Under the pieces are notes generated by a model. It was not told where the DNA came from. It did not search any database and worked only from the letters and a program-made list of their open reading frames with translations. The position numbers were made by a program, and so were the translations under genes. This document shows positions 1 through 5,149 of a stretch of 5,445 nt of DNA, piece by piece; positions within the stretch are counted from its first letter, which is position 1; every line of letters starts with the position of its first letter. Origin of the DNA: an uncultured Aquincola sp. (GTDB lineage: Bacteria > Pseudomonadota > Gammaproteobacteria > Burkholderiales > Burkholderiaceae); the NCBI GenBank assembly GCA_937883885.1, contig CAKZXL010000327.1:1-5445 (forward strand), given 5' to 3'.

Positions 1-74
1 ACGGGCTGCCCGTCGCACAGCAGCAGGCGGCGGTCTACATCCAGCACGAATCGGTCGAAGACCAGCTCTGACAC
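1..74 (-). CDS. Winged-helix (OmpR/CadC-type) transcriptional regulator, N-terminal fragment
   Basis: This is only the first 24 codons of a minus-strand gene that continues beyond the left edge. The reading starts at a GTG (74-72) and gives VSELVFDRFVLDVD followed by RRLLLCDGQPV. The pattern F-x-x-F-x-L-D-x-x-x-R-x-L-x-x-x-G-x-x-V is typical of the N-terminal beta strands of the OmpR/PhoB winged-helix effector domain when that domain comes first, as in CadC-like regulators and in the large winged-helix/ATPase or winged-helix/TPR proteins common in Burkholderiales. A Shine-Dalgarno GGGAG (84-80) sits 5 nt before the GTG and decides the start; the nearby ATG on this strand is in another frame. 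The gene lies 95 nt downstream of the thioesterase on the same strand. The recognition helix and the rest of the protein are missing, so its target and class cannot be given. The family call rests on about 24 residues. Confidence 0.62.
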   Translation of the reverse strand, partial: MSELVFDRFVLDVDRRLLLCDGQP

Positions 75-79
75 GGCGG

Positions 80-84
80 CTCCC
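80..84 (-). promoter_or_regulatory. Ribosome binding site of the winged-helix regulator
   Basis: On the minus strand this reads GGGAG, 5 nt before the GTG codon at 74-72. It supports the GTG start over an in-frame TTG further upstream and over an out-of-frame ATG. Confidence 0.5.
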
Positions 85-150
85 GGCAAGGGTGGGCAGG
101 CCCATGACAGCGCGGGCGCAGGTGCGCGGCGTGCGCCGGCTCAATATAGC

Positions 151-169
151 GCCGCCTGCGCGGGGCGGC
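151..169 (-). terminator. Small GC hairpin directly after the thioesterase stop (possible terminator)
   Basis: GCCGCC (151-156) and GGCGGC (164-169) form a perfect 6-bp inverted repeat around a 7-nt loop. The hairpin begins on the base after the thioesterase stop codon (172-170). On the minus strand it is followed by GCTATATTGAG and not by a T-run, so it is at best a weak or imperfect intrinsic terminator or an RNA 3'-end stabiliser. GC-rich inverted repeats of this size also occur by chance in such a genome. Confidence 0.3.
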
Positions 170-631
170 TTACAGCTTGACGCGCGGCTTCACCGGCTCA
201 CGCCCGGTGACCGAGAACACGCCGCTGGCGCGCAGGATCACGCGGTCTTCCACCTGCAGCAGGCATTCGGCAAACGCCAGCCGCGCGCCCTGGCGGCGGA
301 TGGTGACGTGCGCTTCCAGCCACTCGCCGGGCTTGGCCGACGACAGGAAGTCGCTGGTCAGGCTCACCGTCACCATCGACTGCGGCGGGTCGCGCTGCAG
401 CACCACGTTCATGCCCAGCGCGCAATCGGCCAGCGTGGCCAGCATGCCGCCATGGGTGACGCCCAGCACATTGGTGTGCTTGTGCTGCACCCGCAGCGCC
501 ACCACCTGGGTGCCGCTGCCGTCTTCGGCCGGCTTGCCGTACACCGGGCCCAGCGCCGCAAAGTAAGGTCCGCCGTGGTGGATGGTCTGGAAACCGGGCG
601 GAACCGGGAGGTCGTCTTCGGGCTGGGACAT
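170..631 (-). CDS. PaaI-family hotdog-fold acyl-CoA thioesterase
   Basis: This 153-residue protein most likely hydrolyses a (possibly aryl or hydroxylated) acyl-CoA thioester to free acid and CoA in the cytosol. It matches the PaaI/YbgC-type hotdog fold. N54 precedes the segment GVTHGGMLATLAD (57-69). The HGG at 60-62 starts the central hotdog helix, and D69 occupies the usual catalytic acidic position. The C-terminal strand ASGVFSV (135-141) is typical of the last hotdog strand. Length fits the family (about 140-160 residues), and hotdog enzymes work as dimers or tetramers. I chose the ATG at 631-629 because it gives the normal family length. No strong Shine-Dalgarno is visible; an in-frame ATG 12 codons upstream (667-665) is possible, and the frame stays open far beyond because it is codon-aligned antisense to the neighbouring kinase gene. 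It is divergent from the phosphotransferase/ligase pair, which suggests a role in the same acyl-CoA metabolism. The substrate cannot be read from the sequence. Confidence 0.9.
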   Translation of the reverse strand: MSQPEDDLPVPPGFQTIHHGGPYFAALGPVYGKPAEDGSGTQVVALRVQHKHTNVLGVTHGGMLATLADCALGMNVVLQRDPPQSMVTVSLTSDFLSSAKPGEWLEAHVTIRRQGARLAFAECLLQVEDRVILRASGVFSVTGREPVKPRVKL

Positions 632-742
632 GCTGGTGAACTGGAGGCTGCAATCGGGGGCCACCATGGTACGGAAGGGGCCGCGCCGGGTGGGCCACCG
701 AACATACCGCAGTTTCTGAATGTCCGCTGCGCGACAAGCGCA

Positions 743-765
743 TTGGGAAATACCACCCATTCCAA
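743..765. promoter_or_regulatory. Imperfect palindrome in the divergent promoter region (candidate operator)
   Basis: The 162-nt gap between the divergent thioesterase and phosphotransferase genes (632-793) must hold promoters for both directions. Inside it is a relatively AT-rich patch with TTGGGAAAT (743-751) facing ATTCCAA (759-765). The outer TTGG/CCAA arms match exactly and the inner GGAA/TTCC pairs match with a one-base shift. The size (about 23 bp) suits a dimeric regulator, such as a TetR-type acyl-CoA sensor, but no regulator specific to it is visible here. I found no convincing -35/-10 pair in either direction. This is an inference from symmetry and position only. Confidence 0.27.
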
Positions 766-793
766 AACGCCGGATGGCTGGCACACTGGCTTG

Positions 794-1879
794 ATGAGCG
801 AACCTCAGCATTCCTTCAACGGCACGCGGCCCGTGGCCCCTGCCCATGCCTTCGACGTGGACCGGCTGGACGCCTACCTGCGTGAGCACCTGCCCGGCTA
901 TGCGGGCGGCACGCAGGTGGCGCAATTCAACGGCGGGCAGAGCAACCCCACCTTCAAGCTGACCTCCGGCGGGCGCCAATACGTGCTGCGCCGCAAGCCG
1001 CCCGGCGTGCTGCTGCCTTCGGCCCATGCGGTGGACCGCGAATACCGCGTCATCCGCGCGCTGGCGGGCACCGAAGTGCCGGTGGCCCAGGCCCACCTGC
1101 TGTGCGAAGACGACTCGATCATCGGCTCGATGTTCTACGTGATGGACTGCGTGGAAGGCCGCATCTTCTGGGACCCGCAGCTGCCCGGCATGAGCGCGGC
1201 CGAACGCGGCGCGCTGTACGACGAACTCAACCGCGTGATGGCCGCGCTGCACCGGGTCGACCCCATCGCCGTGGGTCTGGCCGACCATGGCAAGCCCGGC
1301 GCCTACATGGCGCGGCAGATCGACCGCTGGACCCGGCAGTACCGCGCGTCTGAGACCGAGAAGATCGAGGCTGCCGATGCGCTGATCGACTGGCTGCCGC
1401 GCCACCTGCCGCCCGAGCAGGCCACGCCGCGCATCGTGCATGGCGACTACCGCATCGACAACGTGATCTTCCACCCCACCGAGCCGCGCATCCTGGCCGT
1501 GCTGGACTGGGAGCTGAGCACGCTGGGCGACCCGCTGGCCGACTTCGCCTACCACTGCATGACCTGGCACATGCCGCAAGGCGCCACCCGCGGCCTGGCC
1601 GGTGCCGACCTGGCTGCGCTGGGCATTCCCACCGAAGCCGAGTACCTGCAGCGCTACCTGCAGCGTACCGGCCAGCCGCAGGCCGTGAGCCCGGCCGACT
1701 GGGGCTACTACCTGGTGTTCAACATGTTCCGGCTGGTGGGCATTCTGCAGGGCGTGATGGCGCGTGCGCTGCAGGGCAATGCCTCCAACGCCCGCGCGCT
1801 GGAGGCCGGGCGCCGCGCCCGCCCGCTGGCCGAGCAGGCCTGGGCGATGGCGCAGCAACTGGACGCGGGGCGGGGGTGA
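794..1879 (+). CDS. APH-fold phosphotransferase, ACAD10/11-like (putative hydroxyacyl-CoA kinase)
   Basis: This 361-residue cytosolic protein has the aminoglycoside/choline-kinase fold. The nucleotide-binding loop is FNGGQSNPTFKL (45-56). The ATP-contacting lysine is probably K68 in YVLRRKPPG, paired with a glutamate near E83. The catalytic loop is HGDYRIDN (216-223), with D218 as catalytic base and N223 for Mg. The metal-binding DWE is at 238-240, followed by LGDPLADFAYH. The RRKPPG signature and the HGDYRIDN loop are typical of the ACAD10/11-like 'phosphotransferase family' found beside acyl-CoA genes, not of antibiotic-resistance APH enzymes. Characterised relatives (the LvaA kinase of the Pseudomonas levulinate pathway, ACAD10/11 APH domains) phosphorylate 4-hydroxyacyl-CoAs, so a similar role is plausible but unproven here. 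The stop codon overlaps the ligase start by 4 nt (GTGA), indicating translational coupling. The ATG at 794 has no good Shine-Dalgarno. It is chosen because the family N-terminus begins near here and the open frame upstream is antisense to the thioesterase. Confidence 0.92.
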   Translation: MSEPQHSFNGTRPVAPAHAFDVDRLDAYLREHLPGYAGGTQVAQFNGGQSNPTFKLTSGGRQYVLRRKPPGVLLPSAHAVDREYRVIRALAGTEVPVAQAHLLCEDDSIIGSMFYVMDCVEGRIFWDPQLPGMSAAERGALYDELNRVMAALHRVDPIAVGLADHGKPGAYMARQIDRWTRQYRASETEKIEAADALIDWLPRHLPPEQATPRIVHGDYRIDNVIFHPTEPRILAVLDWELSTLGDPLADFAYHCMTWHMPQGATRGLAGADLAALGIPTEAEYLQRYLQRTGQPQAVSPADWGYYLVFNMFRLVGILQGVMARALQGNASNARALEAGRRARPLAEQAWAMAQQLDAGRG

Positions 1880-3546
1880 AGATGGCTGCACCCCACCCCC
1901 ACTGGCCGCCAGGCCTGGCCCACCACCTCACGCTGCCGCGCACCCACCTGTGGTTCAACGTCGAGGTATCGGCCACCCGCTACCCCGACAAGCCCTTCCT
2001 GCTGTTCTACGACACGCCGCTGAGCTTTGCCGACTTCAAGGCCGAGGCCGAAGCACTGGCCGGCCACCTGCAGCAGGTGTGCGGCGTGCAGCGTGGCGAC
2101 CGTGTGCTGCTGCAGATGCAGAACAGCCCGCAATGGGCGCTGGCCTTCTACGCCATCCTGCGGGCCGATGCGGTGGTGGTGCCGGTCAACCCGATGAACC
2201 GCAGCGAAGAGCTGCGCCACTACGTGCACGACAGCGGTGCCCGTGTCGCCTTCGTCGCGCAAGACCTGCTGGACGAACTGCTGCCCCACCTGGGCGTGCC
2301 GGATGGCCTGCAGCACATCGTGGTGGCCACCTATGCCGACCACCTGAAGCAGCCCACCGACCTGGCGGTGCCCGCCTTCGTCAGCGCGACGCGCGCGGTG
2401 CCCACGCGTGCCGGCGTGCATGCCTGGCAGGCGGTGGTGCAGGCCGGCCATGCGCCCGGGCCGCTGCAGGGCGGGCCGGACGACCTGTGCGTGATGCCGT
2501 ACACCTCGGGCACCACCGGCCACCCCAAGGGCTGCATGCACACCCATGCCACGGTGATGACCACGCTGGTGGGCAGCGTGCAATGGTTCAACCGCACACA
2601 AGACACGGTGTACCTGGGCGTGCTGCCCTTCTTCCACGTCACCGGCATGTCGGGCGGGCTCAACGGCCCGATGTTCAGCGGCGCCACCGTGGTGGTGCTG
2701 CCGCGCTGGGACCGCGAGGCGGTGGGCCGCTGCATCGAGCGCTACCGCGTCTCGGTGTGGCAGGTCATCTCCACGATGATGATCGACTTCCTGTCGCAGC
2801 CTGACGTGGAGCGCTTCGACCTCAGCAGCCTGCAGGCCGTGCGCGGCGGCGGCGCCGCGATGCCGGCGGCCATCGTGGCCAAGCTCAAGTCGCTCACCGG
2901 GCTGGACTATGTCGAGGGCTACGGCATGTCCGAGACCATCGCCGCCACCCACATCAACCCGCCGCACCGGCCCAAGCCGCAATGCCTGGGCATTCCGGTG
3001 TTCGACGTCGATGCGCGGCTGATCGACCCCGGCACGCTGGCGCCGGTGGCGCCCGGCGAAGTGGGCGAGATCGTGATCCACGGCCCGCAGGTGATGCAGG
3101 GCTACTGGCGCGCGCCGCAGGCCAACGACAGCAGCTTCCTGCAGATCGACGGCAAGCGCTTCCTGCGCACCGGCGACCTGGCGCGAGTGGACGACGAAGG
3201 CTACTGGTTCATGGTCGACCGGCTGAAGCGCATGATCAATGCAGCCGGTTTCAAGGTATGGCCGGCCGAGGTGGAGGCGCTGATGTACCAGCACCCCGCC
3301 ATCCAGGAAGCCTGCGTCATCGGCACCCTGGACGAACGCCGCGGCGAAACCGTCAAGGCCCTGGTAGTGCTCAAGCCCGGCGCCATCGGCCAGGTCACCG
3401 AGCAGGCAGTGGCCGACTGGTGCCGCCAGCACATGGCCGCCTACAAGGCCCCCAAGCTGATCGAATTCGTCGAGTCCCTGCCCAAGTCGGGCACGGGCAA
3501 GGTGCAGTGGCGGATGTTGCAGGAGCGGGAGCGGGGGGCGGGCTGA
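1876..3546 (+). CDS. AMP-forming long/medium-chain fatty-acid--CoA ligase
   Basis: This 556-residue ANL-superfamily enzyme activates a carboxylic acid with ATP to an acyl-adenylate, then transfers it to CoA. All core motifs are present: the P-loop A3 motif YTSGTTGHPKG (209-219), FFHVTG (252-257), the A5 motif YGMSET (349-354), the A7 motif RTGDL with D434, the hinge region DRLKRMI (448-454), and the A8 motif GFKVWPAEVE (458-467). The C-terminal PKSGTGK ends in K542, the lysine needed for adenylation. Length and completeness point to an active FadD-like enzyme. There is no signal peptide or membrane segment. The GTG at 1876 overlaps the kinase stop by 4 nt; an ATG two codons later (1882) is an equally possible start, with the G-rich run at 1872-1876 serving either. 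Motifs alone do not fix chain length or substrate. With a kinase-fold partner upstream and a thioesterase divergent, a hydroxylated, branched or otherwise unusual acid is a reasonable guess. Confidence 0.95.
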   Translation: MKMAAPHPHWPPGLAHHLTLPRTHLWFNVEVSATRYPDKPFLLFYDTPLSFADFKAEAEALAGHLQQVCGVQRGDRVLLQMQNSPQWALAFYAILRADAVVVPVNPMNRSEELRHYVHDSGARVAFVAQDLLDELLPHLGVPDGLQHIVVATYADHLKQPTDLAVPAFVSATRAVPTRAGVHAWQAVVQAGHAPGPLQGGPDDLCVMPYTSGTTGHPKGCMHTHATVMTTLVGSVQWFNRTQDTVYLGVLPFFHVTGMSGGLNGPMFSGATVVVLPRWDREAVGRCIERYRVSVWQVISTMMIDFLSQPDVERFDLSSLQAVRGGGAAMPAAIVAKLKSLTGLDYVEGYGMSETIAATHINPPHRPKPQCLGIPVFDVDARLIDPGTLAPVAPGEVGEIVIHGPQVMQGYWRAPQANDSSFLQIDGKRFLRTGDLARVDDEGYWFMVDRLKRMINAAGFKVWPAEVEALMYQHPAIQEACVIGTLDERRGETVKALVVLKPGAIGQVTEQAVADWCRQHMAAYKAPKLIEFVESLPKSGTGKVQWRMLQERERGAG

Positions 3547-3590
3547 AGCCGCAGCGGGGCATTGCAGAATCGCCGCCGCCTGCACGACGC

Positions 3591-3598
3591 AGGAAGGA
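3591..3598 (+). promoter_or_regulatory. Strong ribosome binding site of the 94-residue small protein
   Basis: AGGAAGGA lies 1-4 nt before the ATG at 3600, depending on how it pairs. It is the strongest Shine-Dalgarno in the window. It identifies 3600 as the true start and marks the short gene as real, not an extension of the longer open frame that overlaps the ligase gene. Confidence 0.7.
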
Positions 3599-3599
3599 C

Positions 3600-3884
3600 A
3601 TGACCTTGAACATCTGGAAGTTCGACATCGGCGTGGGCACCGGCCCGCAGCATGTGCCCATGCCGGCCGGCGCCCGGCTGCTGAGCGTGCAATTGCAGGA
3701 CGGCCTGCCCCAGCTGTGGGCGCTGTGCGATACCGGCGCGCCGCAGGTGTTGCGGCGGATCGAGGCCTTCGGCACCGGCGACGATGTGGCGGCGGAAGCA
3801 GGCAGCACGCTGGACTTCCTCGCCACTCTGCAGGTGGGCCCCGCAGTGCTGCACTACTTCGATCGGGGCGAGCGGGCGCGCTGA
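3600..3884 (+). CDS. Small DUF7352-like protein of unknown function
   Basis: This 94-residue protein starts at an ATG with a strong Shine-Dalgarno. It opens with IWKFDI (5-10), then HVPMPAGARLLSVQLQDG (18-35), LPQLWALCD (36-44), a central RRIEAFGTGDDV (52-63), and FLATLQVGPAVLHYF (73-87). From memory this order (IWKF, 'P.GA..LSVQ.Q.G.P.LWALVD', 'GTG', 'T.Q...LV.H.F') is the pattern of a short family, found in bacteria and phages, that I believe Pfam calls DUF7352. The family name should be confirmed. It has no signal peptide, membrane helix, cysteine cluster or catalytic motif, and is probably a compact cytosolic beta-rich fold. It sits 53 nt after the ligase and 65 nt before the oxidoreductase on the same strand, so it may be cotranscribed with either. 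Its function is not known. Confidence 0.8.
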   Translation: MTLNIWKFDIGVGTGPQHVPMPAGARLLSVQLQDGLPQLWALCDTGAPQVLRRIEAFGTGDDVAAEAGSTLDFLATLQVGPAVLHYFDRGERAR

Positions 3885-3893
3885 CGGCCGCAC

Positions 3894-3915
3894 GCAGCGA
3901 GGCCGGGTCCGCTGC
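3894..3915 (+). other. Short inverted repeat between the small protein and the oxidoreductase
   Basis: GCAGCG (3894-3899) and CGCTGC (3910-3915) form a perfect 6-bp stem with a 10-nt loop, 10 nt after the stop of the small gene and followed by TTGCC. It could be a weak terminator or processing hairpin. The lack of a T-run and the small stem keep confidence low. Confidence 0.22.
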
Positions 3916-3939
3916 TTGCCATGACGGGCTGCCTTCTGC

Positions 3940-3944
3940 AGGAG
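3940..3944 (+). promoter_or_regulatory. Ribosome binding site of the GFOR-like oxidoreductase
   Basis: AGGAG with a 5-nt CCCCC spacer precedes the ATG at 3950. It fixes this start although the reading frame remains open upstream to 3716. Confidence 0.65.
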
Positions 3945-3949
3945 CCCCC

Positions 3950-5017
3950 ATGCCCGCCTCGACCTCCCCCATTCAAGCCCCCTCCCAACGCCCCCTCGGT
4001 TTCGCCATCGTCGGCCTGGGGCAGCTGACGTTGGAGGAAATCATGTCGGCGTTCGCGCAGTGCCAGTGGGCGCGGCCGGTGGCGCTGGTGAGCGGCAGCC
4101 GCGACAAGGCGCTGCCGGTGGCGCGGGCGCATGGCATCGGGGAAGACCGGGTGCTGGACTACGACCACTTCGACCGCCTGCGCGACATGCCCGAGGTGGA
4201 CGTGGTGTACATCGTGCTGCCCAACCACCTGCATGCCGAGTACACCCTCAAGGCCTTTGCGGCCGGCAAGCATGTGCTGTGCGAAAAGCCAATGGCGGTG
4301 ACGCCCGAGGAATGCCACCGCATGATGGACGCGGCCCGCGCCGCCGACCGGCAGCTGATGATCGCCTACCGCCTGCACTTCGAGCCCTTCAGCCAGCGGC
4401 TGACGGCGCTGTGCCGCGACAAGACCCTCGGCGCGGTGAAGACGTTGATGGCCAGCAACTGCCAGGTGACCACCGCGCCCGACATCCGGCTGCAGGCCGA
4501 CAAGGGCGGTGGCCCGATCAGCGATACCGGCATCTACTGCATCAACGCCGCCCGCATGGTGACGGGCGAAGAACCCACCGAGGTCGTGGCCTTTGCGCAC
4601 CATCCCGCCAACAACCCCGACTTTGCCGAGGTGCCCGAGAGCGTGGCCTTTCTGCTGCGCTACCCGTCGGGCATGGTGGCGCATTGCGAAACCAGCTTCG
4701 GCGCCGCCGAAAGCCGCCACCTGCGGGTGCATTGCGCCGAGGGCTTCATCGATCTGGAAGCCGCCTTCTCGTACCGCGGCCAGCAGATGTTTTTGCGCCG
4801 CGGCAGCCCCAGCACCGGCCCGGCCAGCACCGAGGAGCTGCTGATCCGGCCGGTGAACCATTTCGCGGCCGAGATGGATGCCTTCTGCGAGGCAATCCAC
4901 AGCGGCCAGCCGGTGCCCACCGATGGCCCCATGGGCCTGGCCGACGTGCGCATCATCCGGGCGCTGCAGCGCTCCATCGAACAAGGCGGCGTGGTGGCGG
5001 TGGCGCAGGACGACTGA
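3950..5017 (+). CDS. Gfo/Idh/MocA-family oxidoreductase, glucose-fructose oxidoreductase-like
   Basis: This 355-residue protein is an NAD(P)-dependent sugar or polyol dehydrogenase-like enzyme. The Rossmann nucleotide-binding motif FAIVGLGQLTLEEI is at 18-31. ALVSGSRDK (45-53) ends the second strand, where cofactor ribose or phosphate is usually read. VVYIVLPNHLHAE (85-97) leads to the family signature CEKPMA (111-116), with K113 as the conserved catalytic lysine. YRLHFEP (140-146) and GGGPISDTGIYCINAAR (186-202), with D192 and Y196, define the substrate side. Both blocks and MVTGEEPTEV (203-212) closely resemble Zymomonas glucose-fructose oxidoreductase. Unlike that periplasmic enzyme, this one has no Tat signal: its N-terminus is a short polar stretch ending before residue 17, so it should be cytosolic and is more likely an ordinary dehydrogenase of the GFOR subgroup. 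Start choice rests on AGGAG 5 nt upstream. No transporter or other sugar gene is visible beside it, so the substrate is unknown. Confidence 0.92.
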   Translation: MPASTSPIQAPSQRPLGFAIVGLGQLTLEEIMSAFAQCQWARPVALVSGSRDKALPVARAHGIGEDRVLDYDHFDRLRDMPEVDVVYIVLPNHLHAEYTLKAFAAGKHVLCEKPMAVTPEECHRMMDAARAADRQLMIAYRLHFEPFSQRLTALCRDKTLGAVKTLMASNCQVTTAPDIRLQADKGGGPISDTGIYCINAARMVTGEEPTEVVAFAHHPANNPDFAEVPESVAFLLRYPSGMVAHCETSFGAAESRHLRVHCAEGFIDLEAAFSYRGQQMFLRRGSPSTGPASTEELLIRPVNHFAAEMDAFCEAIHSGQPVPTDGPMGLADVRIIRALQRSIEQGGVVAVAQDD

Positions 5018-5096
5018 AGCGCGCGCATGCGCCCACCGCCTACAGGCTTATCGGACGGGGGCGGTTGCAGCACGTGCGGCCTGCGACGAGCATCAC

Positions 5097-5134
5097 CGCA
5101 GGCGCCGGTATGGTCTGGCGCCACGCCGCCTGCG
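5097..5134 (+). promoter_or_regulatory. Inverted repeat in the lipocalin 5' region
   Basis: CGCAGGCG (5097-5104) and CGCCTGCG (5127-5134) are exact 8-bp reverse complements separated by 22 nt. A second self-complementary GGCGCC occurs twice between them (5101-5106 and 5117-5122). The right arm touches the first possible ATG (5135) and lies 15 nt before the second (5150). It could be an operator or an RNA hairpin affecting translation of the lipocalin. Chance symmetry in GC-rich DNA is the alternative. Confidence 0.3.
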
Positions 5135-5149
5135 ATGAAAGCCGCGACG

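Noticed and set aside
92..793. Open frame continuing 234 codons upstream of the phosphotransferase, suggesting an N-terminal extension
   Set aside because: It runs antisense to the thioesterase in the aligned frame and has low-complexity composition. Kinase homology begins only after the ATG at 794, so this is not a fusion protein.
794..1879. Possible aminoglycoside-resistance gene because of the APH fold
   Set aside because: The HGDYRIDN loop and RRKPPG segment match the ACAD10/11-like phosphotransferases, and the gene is coupled to an acyl-CoA ligase. Nothing suggests antibiotic modification.
2982..3599. Open frame upstream of the small protein that would make it a 300-residue protein
   Set aside because: It lies within the ligase gene in another frame and is arginine/proline-rich without motifs. 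The strong Shine-Dalgarno at 3591-3598 places the true start at 3600.
170..4984. Almost continuous large open frames on the minus strand opposite the kinase, ligase and oxidoreductase genes (about 570, 750 and 380 codons)
   Set aside because: Each is codon-aligned with the plus-strand gene it faces, so a stop would need a sense TTA, CTA or TCA codon, which are rare in this GC-rich coding sequence. The translations are low-complexity (A/G/R/H/Q-rich) and show no family motif apart from the thioesterase end at 170-631. They are shadows of the real genes.
5023..5032. Perfect 10-bp palindrome GCGCATGCGC just after the oxidoreductase stop, considered as terminator or operator
   Set aside because: It has no loop for a good RNA hairpin and no T-run, and its alternating GC composition is expected by chance in this genome. 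No further symmetry surrounds it.
5018..5149. Promoter for the lipocalin, considering TATGGT (5108-5113) as a -10 and TTGCAG (5065-5070) as a -35
   Set aside because: The spacing between them is about 37 nt, far from the 16-18 nt needed, and no better partner was found for either hexamer.
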